A stretch of DNA of 64,000 nt from Arthrobacter pullicola (GCF_014836875.1 NZ_JACSQC010000007.1:2555-66554), one strand, 5' to 3'. Counted from the first letter of the stretch, positions 28,002-36,832 are shown. A program made the numbers and translations. Notes: generated from the sequence alone by a model not told the origin.

Positions 28002-28893
28002 CCTGGCGGCGGACGCCGGGGCGGGGGAGACCCAGGAACAGGCAGCAAACGCAGACGGGCACCAGCCCGGCGGATTCGAAGTCCGGCTGGAGAACTTCCG
28101 CGGACCCTTCGATGTGCTGCTGGGCCTGATCTCCAAACACGAACTGGACATCACCGAGATCGCCCTGGCCAAGGTCACGGACGAGTTCATTGCCTATATC
28201 CGCGCACTCACCGCCTCCGGGCAGGGCTGGGCGCTCGATGAAGCAAGTGAGTTCCTGGTGATTGCGGCTACCCTCCTGGACCTCAAGGCAGCGCGGCTGC
28301 TGCCTGCCGGGGACGTGGAAGACGACGAGGACATTGCCCTGCTCGAGGCAAGGGACCTGCTCTTTGCCAGACTGCTGCAGTACCGGGCGTTCAAGGAAGT
28401 GGCATCCCTGATGGGAACGCGCCTGGCCGAAGAAGGCCTGCGGTTCCCCCGTGATACCGCACTGGAACCGCATCTGGCCGCGATGCTGCCGGAACTGGTC
28501 TGGCGGTCCACACCCGCCGAATTCGCCAAGCTGGCGCTCAAGGCACTGGAACCCAAGCCCGGACCACCCACCGAAGTTGGGCTGGCACACCTGCATGCTC
28601 CGCGCGTCAGCGTCCGGGAACAGGCGCAGATCATCAGTGCACGGTTGGCGGAGAGCAGCCCGCTGACCTTCACCGAGCTCACCGGCGGAGCCACCCCGCT
28701 GGAGACCGTGGCACGGTTCCTTGCCCTGCTGGAAATGTTCCGGGACGGCGTGCTGGCCTTCGACCAGCCCGTGCCGCTGGGTGAACTGCGGATCACCTGG
28801 ACCGGGAGGGCCGGCGCAGATGGAGCATGGTCCGCGGAGGCGCTGACCGAAGAATACGACGAGGAGATGCATGCAGAACCCGCCGACGCCTGA
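27979..28893 (+). CDS. scpA: Segregation and condensation protein A (kleisin)
   Basis: 304 aa. ScpA bridges SMC heads with ScpB to form the condensin ring. The kleisin N-terminal motif is FEVRLENFRGPFDVLLGLISKHELDITEIALAKVTDEF (~residues 33-70), followed by SEFLVIAATLLDLKAARLLP. The C-terminal winged helix is SPLTFTELTGGATPLETVARFLALLEMFRDGVLAFDQ. The TTG start 27979 lies within the end of parA (23-nt overlap) behind AAGGAA, indicating coupling. The ~30 N-terminal residues are Ala/Gly-rich and non-conserved. Confidence 0.93.
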   Translation: MPAAAHPSLAADAGAGETQEQAANADGHQPGGFEVRLENFRGPFDVLLGLISKHELDITEIALAKVTDEFIAYIRALTASGQGWALDEASEFLVIAATLLDLKAARLLPAGDVEDDEDIALLEARDLLFARLLQYRAFKEVASLMGTRLAEEGLRFPRDTALEPHLAAMLPELVWRSTPAEFAKLALKALEPKPGPPTEVGLAHLHAPRVSVREQAQIISARLAESSPLTFTELTGGATPLETVARFLALLEMFRDGVLAFDQPVPLGELRITWTGRAGADGAWSAEALTEEYDEEMHAEPADA

Positions 28894-29500
28894 GCCGGAA
28901 AGCATCCACACCAGGCCCGGCGGGCTCCGGGCGGCGGCCGAGGCCGTGCTGATGGTGATCAACGAACCAGTCACGGCCGCCCAGCTGGCTGCCGCCCTGG
29001 AGGTTCCGGCTGCCGACATGGCCCAGGTCCTGGCCGACCTGCGTGAAGAGTATGACGGTTATACTGGGGGTGGATCCAGCGGGCTGCGGGCTCCTCAACC
29101 GCGGGGCTTCGAGCTCCGCGAAGTGGCCGGAGGCTGGCGCATCTACTCGCGTCCCGGCTTTGCGGACATCGTCGGGCAGTTCGTCCTCGAAGGCCAAAGT
29201 GCCCGCCTGTCCCAGGCTGCACTGGAAACCCTCGCCGTGATTGCTTACCGCCAACCGGTGTCCCGGGGGCGGGTATCGGCTATCCGGGGAGTCAACGTCG
29301 ACTCCGTGGTCCGAACGCTTATCCAGCGCGGGCTGATCGAGGAAGCGGGCAGCGAACCGGAAACCGGTTCACTGCTCTACGTCACGACGCCGTACTTCCT
29401 GGAGAAACTGGGGCTCGGCAGCTTGGAGGAGCTGCCGCAGATCGCACCCCACCTGCCCGGGCTGGAAAACCTTGCAGAATTTGAAGAGACTACTTACTAA
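28871..29500 (+). CDS. scpB: Segregation and condensation protein B
   Basis: 209 aa; two winged-helix domains. First: LRAAAEAVLMVINEPVTAAQLAAALEV...VLADLREEYD, then FELREVAGGWRIYSRPGFADIVGQFVL. Second: LSQAALETLAVIAYRQPVSRGRVSAIRGVNVDSVVRTLIQRGLIEE, followed by LLYVTTPYFLEKLGL. The RGVNVDSVV segment is diagnostic of ScpB. The ATG overlaps scpA by 23 nt. The GGGGSSG linker (~residues 66-75) is slightly longer than usual. Confidence 0.94.
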   Translation: MQNPPTPEPESIHTRPGGLRAAAEAVLMVINEPVTAAQLAAALEVPAADMAQVLADLREEYDGYTGGGSSGLRAPQPRGFELREVAGGWRIYSRPGFADIVGQFVLEGQSARLSQAALETLAVIAYRQPVSRGRVSAIRGVNVDSVVRTLIQRGLIEEAGSEPETGSLLYVTTPYFLEKLGLGSLEELPQIAPHLPGLENLAEFEETTY

Positions 29501-29523
29501 CCGCTACACCCGAAGGATTTTTA

Positions 29524-30693
29524 ATGACACAGGCACCCCGTTCCGGAGCAGGCCGCAGCAATCCGCGCGGCGGAGGGGCCTCAGGCGGCAGCCGGGGCTT
29601 CGGCAAGGGCTCCAAGCCCTCCACCGGCCGTACCGGCGGACCGAAGTCCGCTTCGGACCGCGGCACCCAGTCAGGTGGCTTCAAGTCCGGTGCGCCCAAG
29701 TCCGGCGGATTTAAGTCCGGCGGCTCCCGGCCGGCCCGGGACGACGCTCCCGCGGCTGAGGGATTCCGGTCCGGCGCTCCCAAGTCCGGCGGCTTCAAGC
29801 CCGGTGGCCCCAAGTCGGGCGGCTTCAAGCCCGGCGGCGCCAAAAAGGGCGGCGGCGAACGTGCCTTCCGCAACGAACGTTTCGGCAAGAACCTCGGCCC
29901 GGTCACCAAGCGGCCGCACACCCGGCGCCCGGGCAAGCCCGTTGTGTCCGAGCACCACGATCCCGAGGGCATCCGCCTGCAGAAGGTGATGGCCAGTGCC
30001 GGCGTGGCCTCCCGCCGCGTGTGCGAGGAAATGATCCAGGAAGGACGGGTGGAGGTCGACGGTGAGGTCGTCACCGAGCTCGGTGTCCGCGTTGACCCCA
30101 AGACCGTTTCCATCCACGTGGACGGGATGAGCCTGCAGCTGGATGAGACGCAGAAGTACTACGTCTTCAACAAGCCCCGCGGCGTCATCTCCACCATGGA
30201 GGACCCGGAAGGCCGTCCCTGCATCAGCGACTACCTGAAGAACACCAACAAGCACGAGCGCCTCTTCCACGTCGGCCGCCTGGATAACAACACCGAGGGC
30301 CTGCTGCTGCTGACCAACGACGGCGAGCTGGCCAACCGGCTGACCCACCCCTCCTACGAGGTTCCGAAGACCTACCTGGTGCAGGTCCGCGGGCCCATGG
30401 CCCACGGCGTCGGCGCCCAGATGCGTGAAGGCCTGGAACTCGAGGACGGCTTCGCCAAGGTCGATTCCTTCCGTCTGGTCGATTCCACGCCGGGCCACAT
30501 CCTGGTGGAAGTTGTGCTGCACTCCGGCCGGAACCGGATTGTCCGCCGCATGTTTGACGCAGTCGGACACCCGGTCGAGCGCCTGGTCCGCACCCAGATG
30601 GGTCCCATCCGCCTGAACGATCAGCGCCAGGGCAGCATCCGCGTCCTCGGCCGCCACGAAGTGGGCCACCTGCTGGCTTCCGTAGGACTCTAG
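29524..30693 (+). CDS. rluB: RluB/RsuA-type rRNA pseudouridine synthase with repetitive basic N-terminus
   Basis: 389 aa. The catalytic part modifies a uridine in 23S rRNA (position 2605 in E. coli for RluB). An S4 domain begins at RLQKVMASAGVASRRVCEEMI (~residue 151), and the synthase domain has YVFNKPRGVISTMEDPEGRP, catalytic Asp in VGRLDNNTEGLLLLTNDG (~259), and GRNRIVRRMFDAVGHPV. The first ~140 residues are low complexity with repeats of SGGFKSGG, GAPKSGGFK and GGPKSGG, a probable RNA-contacting disordered tail. Start ATG 29524 follows AAGGA. Conserved operon position (Rv1711). Confidence 0.92.
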   Translation: MTQAPRSGAGRSNPRGGGASGGSRGFGKGSKPSTGRTGGPKSASDRGTQSGGFKSGAPKSGGFKSGGSRPARDDAPAAEGFRSGAPKSGGFKPGGPKSGGFKPGGAKKGGGERAFRNERFGKNLGPVTKRPHTRRPGKPVVSEHHDPEGIRLQKVMASAGVASRRVCEEMIQEGRVEVDGEVVTELGVRVDPKTVSIHVDGMSLQLDETQKYYVFNKPRGVISTMEDPEGRPCISDYLKNTNKHERLFHVGRLDNNTEGLLLLTNDGELANRLTHPSYEVPKTYLVQVRGPMAHGVGAQMREGLELEDGFAKVDSFRLVDSTPGHILVEVVLHSGRNRIVRRMFDAVGHPVERLVRTQMGPIRLNDQRQGSIRVLGRHEVGHLLASVGL

Positions 30694-30696
30694 CCG

Positions 30697-31806
30697 GTGA
30701 CGGTACTGGTCAACGGGGGCACCCACCTGTCCGGACCGGTCCTGGTGATTGGTACCGGCCTGCTCGGTGCCAGCATCGGCCTGGGCCTGCGGGCCCGGGG
30801 GATCGACGTCGTACTCTCGGATATTTCCCCCTCCACGGAGGCAGTGGCCAAGGATATCGGTGCCGGACGGCTGCTTTCCGGAGTCGAGCCGGGTTTCGCG
30901 CCGCAGCTGGTCGTCGTCGCGGCTCCGCCGGACGTAACCGCGTCCCTGGTGGCGCAGGCGCTGAAGGACTGGCCGGCCGCCGTCGTCGTCGACATTGCCA
31001 GTGTGAAGGCCGCCGTCCTGGCGGACCTTGAGGGCACGGGTGCCGATTTGTCCCGCTATGTGGGCACGCACCCGATGGCTGGACGCGAAAAGTCCGGTCC
31101 GGTGGCCGCCCTGGGCGACCTCTTTATGTCCAATCCCTGGGTCATCTGCGCCGGGGAGCGCAGTTCTGCCGAGGCAGTGAAGACCGCGGAGGCGCTGGCC
31201 ATTGATCTGGGTGCCGTTGTCTCGCGGATGGATGCCGAGGACCATGACCAGTCAGTTGCCCTGATTTCCCACCTGCCGCAGGTAATGTCCTCGCTGGTGG
31301 CCAGCCGGCTGCAGGAAACTCCGCCGTCGTCGCTGGCGCTGGCCGGCAACGGGCTGCGCGACGTGACCCGGATCGCCGCCAGCGATCCGAAGCTGTGGGT
31401 GCAGATCCTCAGCGGCAACGCCCCGCGGCTGGTGTCGATCCTGCAGGGTGTCCGCGAGGACCTGAACCGGCTGATCAACACGCTGGAAAACCCGGAGGCG
31501 GACGGGGCCAGGCTGGATATGGCCCAGCTGATCTCCGAAGGCAACACCGGACAGGCCCGCATCCCGGGCAAACACGGCACGCCGCCGCAGTCCTTTGCCA
31601 GCTTTACGGTCCTGGTCGATGACACCCCAGGCCAGATCGCGCAGCTGCTCACCGAAATCGGTGAAATCGGCGTCAACCTGGAAGACCTGCGCCTGGAGCA
31701 TGCCTCCGGACGCCAGGTGGGCCGGGCGGAAATCTCGGTTCTGCCGAGCAAGGTGGCCGGGCTGGTCAGTGAACTGACCTCGCGCGGCTGGAAGGTAGTG
31801 GAGTGA
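30697..31806 (+). CDS. tyrA: Prephenate dehydrogenase with C-terminal ACT domain
   Basis: 369 aa. It oxidatively decarboxylates prephenate to 4-hydroxyphenylpyruvate for tyrosine. Residues ~14-35 form the Rossmann turn VLVIGTGLLGASIGLGLRARG. The catalytic region has VGTHPMAGREKSGPVAA (~125) and the helical part NGLRDVTRIAASDPKLWVQIL (~215). Residues ~300-369 form an ACT domain (FTVLVDDTPGQIAQLLTEIGEIGVNLEDLRLEH), which commonly binds tyrosine for feedback control. GTG start 3 nt after rluB; its end overlaps cmk by 4 nt. Confidence 0.92.
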   Translation: MTVLVNGGTHLSGPVLVIGTGLLGASIGLGLRARGIDVVLSDISPSTEAVAKDIGAGRLLSGVEPGFAPQLVVVAAPPDVTASLVAQALKDWPAAVVVDIASVKAAVLADLEGTGADLSRYVGTHPMAGREKSGPVAALGDLFMSNPWVICAGERSSAEAVKTAEALAIDLGAVVSRMDAEDHDQSVALISHLPQVMSSLVASRLQETPPSSLALAGNGLRDVTRIAASDPKLWVQILSGNAPRLVSILQGVREDLNRLINTLENPEADGARLDMAQLISEGNTGQARIPGKHGTPPQSFASFTVLVDDTPGQIAQLLTEIGEIGVNLEDLRLEHASGRQVGRAEISVLPSKVAGLVSELTSRGWKVVE

Positions 31807-32504
31807 GCGAAGAACGTAATCCGGCCCAGTTCCGGCTGGGTAAGCCCCTGGTTGTGGCCATTGACGGTCCGTCGGGATCCGGTAAGTCCAGCATCAGCCG
31901 GGAAGCGGCCCGGCGCCTGCGCGCCGCCTACCTCGACACGGGTGCGATGTACCGTGCCGTCACCATCTCCTGCATGCGTGCCGGGATTGACCTGACCGAC
32001 GCCGTCGCCGTCGAGGCCGCCACCCGTGCCGCGGACATCGAGCTCAGTACCTCCCCGGACCAGGAATGGGTGCGGGTCGGAGGGGAGGACGTCACCCAGG
32101 CCATCCGCGAACCCGAGGTCTCCGCCAACGTCAGCGCCGTGGCCACCACCCTCGGTGCCCGCGCTGATCTGGTCCGCCGGCAGCAGCAGCTGATCAAGGA
32201 TTCCGGGCTTCGCATCGTCGCCGAGGGCCGTGACATCACCACGGTGGTGGCGCCCACGGCAGAGGTGCGGATCCTGCTCACCGCCTCGGAAGAGGCCCGG
32301 CTGCGCCGCCGCGGGGTCCAGCTGGGTGGTTCGCAGACCGCCGCGCAGCTGCGCGAGCAGGTCCTGACCCGCGATGTGAAGGACTCCACGGTGGTGAACT
32401 TCCAGAAGGCGGCCGACGGCGTGGTGACCATCGATTCCTCCGACCTGGACTTTGAGGAAACTGTCCAGGCCGTCCTGGACGTGGTCTACAGCAGCACGCA
32501 CTGA
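31803..32504 (+). CDS. cmk: Cytidylate kinase
   Basis: 233 aa. It phosphorylates CMP and dCMP. P-loop VAIDGPSGSGKSSISREAARRL (~19-40), LDTGAMYRAVTISCMRAG, the NMP-binding VSANVSAVATTLGARADLVRRQQQLI, EGRDITTVVAPTAEVRILLTAS and the lid TRDVKDSTVVNFQKAADGVVTIDSSDLDFEE. Length and order are normal. GTG 31803 overlaps tyrA (GTGA). A stable hairpin follows, so der probably has an additional promoter. Confidence 0.95.
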   Translation: MSEERNPAQFRLGKPLVVAIDGPSGSGKSSISREAARRLRAAYLDTGAMYRAVTISCMRAGIDLTDAVAVEAATRAADIELSTSPDQEWVRVGGEDVTQAIREPEVSANVSAVATTLGARADLVRRQQQLIKDSGLRIVAEGRDITTVVAPTAEVRILLTASEEARLRRRGVQLGGSQTAAQLREQVLTRDVKDSTVVNFQKAADGVVTIDSSDLDFEETVQAVLDVVYSSTH

Positions 32505-32521
32505 CTTTTAGAGCTGGTGTT

Positions 32522-32552
32522 GCGCCGGACCCCAAGGGGTCCGGCGCTCCTT
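32522..32552 (+). terminator. Hairpin after cmk
   Basis: Perfect 12-bp stem GCGCCGGACCCC (32522-32533) with GGGGTCCGGCGC (32536-32547), 2-nt AA in between, followed by TCCTT. It lies in the 181-nt gap before der. Confidence 0.75.
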
Positions 32553-32685
32553 GCCGTGTTTCAATGGACTGGTGGCTGCACGGGATTCTTCGTGTATTAA
32601 CCCCAAAATACTTACCCGGGCTGAACGTCCGGAGACGGCCGGGCGCGCACGCGCTGAGGCCTCAACGGAAAGAAAGCAATAGTTT

Positions 32686-34233
32686 ATGAACGCCAACCCT
32701 ACCTTTGACGGCGACTCCGGCGAGGAGTACGTGCCCGCAGGCGAGGACCAGATCGACGAGCGGCTTGCAGCCCTTGACGACGACGAAGCCAACCTGCGCG
32801 CGGAAACCCTGCGTGCCGGGCTCTCCGACTACGAACTCGATGAGGAAGACGCTGCGCTGCTGGCCGGCGGCTTCGACGAGATTGACGAAGACGCTCCGGT
32901 CCTGCTGGATCCCGTGGTCGCCATTGTTGGACGCCCGAACGTCGGCAAGTCCACCCTGGTTAACCGCATCCTGGGCCGCCGCGAGGCCGTGGTGGAGGAC
33001 ACCCCGGGTGTCACCCGCGACCGCGTGTCCTACCCGGCGACCTGGAATGGCGTGAACTTCACGCTCGTTGATACCGGCGGCTGGGAGCACGACGCCCGCG
33101 GCATTCATGCCCGCGTTGCCGACCAGGCTGAGATCGCCGTCGACGTTGCCGACGCCGTGATGCTGGTTGTCGATGCCACCGTAGGTATCACCGCCACCGA
33201 CGAAGCCGTCGTGAAGATGCTCCGCAGCAAGGGCAAGCCCGTCATCGTCGTCGCCAACAAGGTGGACGACATCCAGAACGAAGCCGACGCTTCGGTTCTC
33301 TGGGGCCTGGGCTTCGGCGAGCCGTACCCCGTTTCCGCACTGCACGGCCGCGGCACCGCCGACATGCTCGACGCTGTGCTGGAGGTGCTGCCGGAGTACT
33401 CCGCCTACGGTGGACTGGACCGCAGCGGCGGCCCGCGCCGCATCGCCCTCATCGGCCGCCCGAACGTCGGCAAGTCCTCCCTGCTGAACAAGCTCGCAGG
33501 CAGCGAGCGTGTGGTTGTTGATGACACGGCCGGCACCACCCGCGACCCCGTCGATGAAATGATCGAACTCGGCGGCCGCACCTGGCGCTTCGTCGACACC
33601 GCCGGCATCCGCCGCCGCCAGCACATGGCCCAGGGCGCCGACTTCTACGCGTCCCTGCGCACGCAGGCCGCGCTGGAGAAGGCGGAGGTCGCCGTCGTCC
33701 TCCTGGCCGTTGACGAAGTCCTCTCCGAGCAGGACGTGCGTATCCTGCAGCTGGCCATCGATTCCGGCCGCGCACTGGTCCTCGCCTTCAACAAGTGGGA
33801 CCTGCTCGACGACGAACGCCGCCGCTACCTGAAAACCGAGATCGAGCGCGACCTCGCGCACGTCGAGTGGGCGCCGCACGTCAACATCTCGGCTAAGACC
33901 GGCTGGCACAAGGACCGCCTGGTTCCCGCGCTGGACACGGCCCTGGAGAACTGGGACAAGCGCATCCCGACCGGCAAGCTCAACGCCTTCCTGGGTGAAC
34001 TGGTGGCGGCGCACCCGCACCCCGTGCGCGGCGGCAAGCAGCCCCGTATCCTCTTCGGCACCCAGGCCTCCTCGCGGCCGCCGAAGTTCGTGCTCTTCAC
34101 CACCGGGTTCCTGGATCCCGGATACCGCCGCTTCATCACCCGCCGCCTGCGGGAGACCTTCGGCTTCGAAGGCACCCCGATCGAGGTCAACATGCGTGTG
34201 CGCGAAAAGCGCGGCAAGCCGGGCAAGCGCTAA
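32686..34233 (+). CDS. der: Ribosome biogenesis GTPase Der (EngA)
   Basis: 515 aa, tandem GTPase needed for 50S assembly. First G domain: G1 [16 protein letters not shown] (~82), G2 [15 protein letters not shown]3 DTGGWE, G4 NKVD. Second: [16 protein letters not shown] (~259), [29 protein letters not shown]. The C-terminal KH-like domain ends [17 protein letters not shown]. The first ~75 residues are very acidic, an actinobacterial extension absent from the E. coli protein. ATG 32686 follows GGAAAGAAAG. Confidence 0.96.
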   Translation: MNANPTFDGDSGEEYVPAGEDQIDERLAALDDDEANLRAETLRAGLSDYELDEEDAALLAGGFDEIDEDAPVLLDPVVAIVGRPNVGKSTLVNRILGRREAVVEDTPGVTRDRVSYPATWNGVNFTLVDTGGWEHDARGIHARVADQAEIAVDVADAVMLVVDATVGITATDEAVVKMLRSKGKPVIVVANKVDDIQNEADASVLWGLGFGEPYPVSALHGRGTADMLDAVLEVLPEYSAYGGLDRSGGPRRIALIGRPNVGKSSLLNKLAGSERVVVDDTAGTTRDPVDEMIELGGRTWRFVDTAGIRRRQHMAQGADFYASLRTQAALEKAEVAVVLLAVDEVLSEQDVRILQLAIDSGRALVLAFNKWDLLDDERRRYLKTEIERDLAHVEWAPHVNISAKTGWHKDRLVPALDTALENWDKRIPTGKLNAFLGELVAAHPHPVRGGKQPRILFGTQASSRPPKFVLFTTGFLDPGYRRFITRRLRETFGFEGTPIEVNMRVREKRGKPGKR

Positions 34234-34248
34234 CCTGCTCTAGCATGG

Positions 34249-34288
34249 GGAGCGGCCGCGGAGCCAATATGAACTCCGGGGCCGCTCC
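34249..34288 (+). terminator. Interrupted-stem hairpin after der
   Basis: GGAGCGGCC (34249-34257) pairs with GGCCGCTCC (34280-34288), then after one G/G mismatch CGGAG (34259-34263) pairs with CTCCG (34274-34278). It lies 15 nt after the der stop, with no T-run. Confidence 0.6.
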
Positions 34289-34372
34289 GATGCGGGGAAA
34301 TCGGCAAGTCTGTTGTAGAGTATTTGAGTTGGTTCGGCCGGGAACGCTCCGGCTTGAGGGTCAATGAAGTAA

Positions 34373-34446
<74 letters not shown>

Positions 34447-34450
34447 CGAT

Positions 34451-34485
34451 AAGCCTGACGGAACGCAAGTTCTGTCGGGCTTTTT
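34451..34485 (+). terminator. Intrinsic terminator of tRNA-Pro
   Basis: AAGCCTGACGGAAC (34451-34464), loop GCAA, GTTCTGTCGGGCTT (34469-34482), with two G-U pairs, followed by TTT. One of the few classic U-tract terminators in the window. Confidence 0.85.
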
Positions 34486-34665
34486 GTCGTTTCCGGGGTT
34501 GGTTGTCGCTGTGCGGCCCAGGTGCCGGGTGCTGAGCGTGCAGGTATGGCGGCGATCTTGGCCGTTGAGGCCACCAGGGCTGCACCCTCGACGCCAGGAA
34601 GACGACGCGCGGCGGTCTGCGCGGGGTGCTCAGCGGTTCCTGCCGCCCTTGCTAGCGTTGGGTTC
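34486..34665. other. Intergenic, nothing recognised
   Basis: 180 nt between the tRNA terminator and the deaminase gene. I see no convincing ORF with a ribosome site, palindrome or repeat. Confidence 0.5.
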
Positions 34666-35157
34666 ATGACCGCGTTCTATGATCCTTCGCCCACCGAACT
34701 GCACCATCTGCGCCGCTGTGTGGAACTTGCGCGCACCGCCCTGGACGGCGGCGACGAGCCTTTTGGCTCCCTGCTGGTCGACGCCGAAGGCCGGGTGCTG
34801 TTCGAAGACCGCAACCGGGTCAAGGACGGTGACGCCACCCGCCACCCCGAGTTCGAGATTGCCCGTTGGGCTGCGGAGCACCAAACTCCCGCCGAACGGG
34901 CGGCAAGCACGGTCTTCACCTCAGGGGAGCACTGCCCGATGTGCGCCGCTGCGCACGGCTGGGTGGGGCTCGGCCGCATCGTTTACGCCAGCAGCAGCGA
35001 GCAGCTGTCCCAGTGGCTGGCCGAGTGGGATGTTCCTGCAGGCCCGGTGGCCGCGCTCCCGATCGCGGCTGTGGTGCCGGGGCTCGACATCGCAGGGCCG
35101 GTTGCGGAGCTGAGCGGGGAAGTCCGGGCGCTCCAGGCCCGGCTGCGGGGCCGCTGA
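34666..35157 (+). CDS. Nucleoside/cytidine deaminase-like protein
   Basis: 163 aa from ATG 34666. Zinc-dependent CDA fold: the H-x-E-equivalent segment TRHPEFEIARWAAE (~60; HPE with catalytic Glu) and the second zinc motif SGEHCPMCAAAHGW (~86), where CPMC supplies two Cys ligands. GDEPFGSLLVDAEGRVL and LGRIVYASSSEQLSQWL fit the guanine/cytosine/tRNA-adenosine deaminase branch. The proline that usually precedes the first Cys is replaced by His (HCPMC). The substrate, a free base or nucleoside, is undetermined. Stand-alone gene downstream of tRNA-Pro. Confidence 0.82.
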   Translation: MTAFYDPSPTELHHLRRCVELARTALDGGDEPFGSLLVDAEGRVLFEDRNRVKDGDATRHPEFEIARWAAEHQTPAERAASTVFTSGEHCPMCAAAHGWVGLGRIVYASSSEQLSQWLAEWDVPAGPVAALPIAAVVPGLDIAGPVAELSGEVRALQARLRGR

Positions 35158-35281
35158 CATCCCGCTGCACCCGGGGGTCGTGCTCAGTTATGGCTATCCA
35201 CAGGCGGCCGATCGCAAACCGAAGGGCTCTGGCGGCGGCGCGGCGCCCGTCGGTAAACTAGCCACGGCCGTGCAAGCGAAT

Positions 35282-35384
35282 GAGGAGGTGGTACCCGTGA
35301 ATACATCGACGTGGGTGCTCCTCTCTGGAGTCATGGCCGGACGATAGGTCGTCCGGGAGCGCCATTCAAAGCACTCCCGAAAGG
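35282..35384 (+). promoter_or_regulatory. Candidate leader-peptide attenuator with alternative hairpins
   Basis: Strong SD GAGGAGGT (35282-35289), 16-codon ORF (35297-35347), hairpin A CCGGACGA/TCGTCCGG (35337-35344 with 35349-35356, loop TAGG containing the stop), and hairpin B CGGGAG/CTCCCG (35354-35359 with 35374-35379). A and B share 35354-35356 and cannot coexist. B abuts the GAAAGG SD (35379-35384) of the downstream hydrolase. CTCCTC at 35318-35323 can also pair with the leader SD. Confidence 0.6.
35297..35347 (+). CDS. 16-residue leader peptide MNTSTWVLLSGVMAGR
   Basis: GTG start 7 nt after one of the strongest Shine-Dalgarno sequences in the window (GAGGAGGT), and TAG stop at 35345-35347. 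The peptide is mostly Thr/Ser/Val/Leu with one Trp; there is no run of a single amino acid, so this does not look like a classic biosynthetic attenuator. The stop codon sits in the loop of a perfect 8-bp hairpin, so a ribosome terminating or stalling here would open it. It precedes the hydrolase ORF by 44 nt. Interpretation as a regulatory leader is inference. Confidence 0.6.
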   Translation: MNTSTWVLLSGVMAGR

Positions 35385-35391
35385 CACGACC

Positions 35392-36123
35392 ATGCACTTC
35401 ATTTCCGAACGCCATCTCGATGACGGTGTCCTCGAACGCGAATTCACCCTCGGCGGCATCCCGGGCATCCTGTGGACTCCCGCCTCCGTATCCACACCAG
35501 CGCCGCTGATCCTGCTTGGGCACCCCGGCGGGCTGCGCCCAATGTACCCCCGGTTGGCGGGGCGGGCCCGGAGCTCAGCGGCAAGCGGTTTCGCTGCAGC
35601 CAGCATCGAACTCCCCGGAGCCGGCAGCCGGCCCCGATTGCCCGAGGCCGAGCAGGCCCGCGCCGATCTGCAGGCGGCGCTGGCCGCCGGAGAACCGGTC
35701 GCCGCTGAGATTGTGGACCGGCTGGTCCTCCCGCTGGTGGAGCAAGCGGTCCCGGAATGGCAGGCAACCCTGGACGCACTTCTGGCCCTGCCTGAAATCC
35801 GCGGGCCGGTCGGGTTTTCGGGCGGAGTGATCGCCATTGGGATCCGGCTGGCGCTAAGAGAGCCCCGCATCAAGGCTGCAGGGCTCTTCGCCGGGAGTTT
35901 TGTGCCCCGCGCGATGATCGACGAAGCCCGTCAGGTCACCATTCCGCTGCACATCCTGCTGCAGTGGGATGACGAGGGAAACGACCGGCAGCTGGCACTG
36001 GACCTGTTCGACGCTTTCGGATCAAGGGAGAAGACGCTGCAGGCCAACATGGGCGGACATGCCGGTGTTCCGCCGTACGCGGGGGAAGATGCGGCCAGAT
36101 TCTTCGCCCGGCACCTGATCTGA
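35392..36123 (+). CDS. Alpha/beta hydrolase (dienelactone hydrolase-like)
   Basis: 243 aa. The oxyanion strand is PLILLGHPGGLRPMYPRLAGRA (~42-63), with the nucleophile elbow in GPVGFSGGVIAIGIRL (Ser ~145), an acidic residue in HILLQWDDEGN (~190) and the catalytic His in MGGHAGVPPYAGED (~224). It lacks a signal peptide, so it acts in the cytosol. Substrate not identifiable; candidates are esters or lactones, including drug-like ones. The gene follows a leader peptide with alternative hairpins, an arrangement known for translation-inhibitor-inducible genes, so its expression may respond to ribosome stalling. That link is inference. Confidence 0.8.
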   Translation: MHFISERHLDDGVLEREFTLGGIPGILWTPASVSTPAPLILLGHPGGLRPMYPRLAGRARSSAASGFAAASIELPGAGSRPRLPEAEQARADLQAALAAGEPVAAEIVDRLVLPLVEQAVPEWQATLDALLALPEIRGPVGFSGGVIAIGIRLALREPRIKAAGLFAGSFVPRAMIDEARQVTIPLHILLQWDDEGNDRQLALDLFDAFGSREKTLQANMGGHAGVPPYAGEDAARFFARHLI

Positions 36124-36186
36124 TGACGAGCCGCCAGGGGAGCCCGATGTCCCCTGCTGCGGCGGATGACACAGGTTCGCGGCAGC

Positions 36187-36708
36187 CTATGAGATGAGAA
36201 GTCCGACGTCGTCAGCGACAGCAGCCATCTGTCCCGCAAACTGATGGCCACCGGTCTCGTGCCGGCGTACGACGGCGCCGGGCAGCAGGGCTGCCAAACG
36301 GTCAAGATGGTCGACGGGCACAGTGTCGTCGTCACGGCAGTGGTGCAGGTAAAGCGGAAGGCCCGCTGGCAGCTCGTAGCCAGCCGGCAGAGCGTACTCG
36401 GCCTGCCAGCCCTCGGATCCCCAGAATGGTGTCGCCAGCAGGACGAGCCCCCGCGGCAGGGGACCATGCCACCCTCCACCCAGGCGAAGGAGCGCCATCG
36501 ACGCCCCGAAGGAGTGTCCGATGATCGCCAGGTCCGGCCCCAGGGCATCCCGCTGGCGGTCCAGCTCAGCGAACCAGGCCGCAGCGGACATATCCTCTTC
36601 GGGGTAACGGGCCATCGCCACCGGAACGCCCAGCCGGGTGCGCAGCTCTTCGGCCAGCGGCTGGTCGTCGAGCCAGCCGCCGGCGCCGTGGATAAAAAGG
36701 AAGTCCAT
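36187..36708 (-). CDS. Small alpha/beta hydrolase (RBBP9/YdeN-like)
   Basis: 173 aa from ATG 36708, preceded by GGGAG; the frame continues to 36807 without a better start. The N-terminal strand is MDFLFIHGAGGWLDDQPLAEEL, the nucleophile elbow LAIIGHSFGASMALLRLGG (Ser ~66), the acid in HHCRDDDTVPVDHLDRL (~137) and the His in RHETGGHQFAG (~161). The compact size and second-half RDDD-VP...GGH layout fit the serine hydrolase RBBP9/YdeN group. Function unknown; it converges with the leader-controlled hydrolase. Confidence 0.8.
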   Translation of the reverse strand: MDFLFIHGAGGWLDDQPLAEELRTRLGVPVAMARYPEEDMSAAAWFAELDRQRDALGPDLAIIGHSFGASMALLRLGGGWHGPLPRGLVLLATPFWGSEGWQAEYALPAGYELPAGLPLYLHHCRDDDTVPVDHLDRLAALLPGAVVRRHETGGHQFAGQMAAVADDVGLLIS

Positions 36709-36815
36709 GAGTTCTCCCACGGAGTTGATCCGGCCTGAGACTGCCAGTACTACTCTCCTTAGGAGGGCCGGTCCACCCAGGGCGTGCATCCTTGGTGCCG
36801 GAAACACGTTGCGTG

Positions 36816-36832
36816 ATACCCAGCGGGGGTAT
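36816..36832. promoter_or_regulatory. CsoR-type copper box 1
   Basis: ATACCC-AGCGG-GGGTAT, perfect 6-bp arms. It matches the TACCC...GGGTA pattern bound by the copper-sensing repressor CsoR. Confidence 0.8.
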
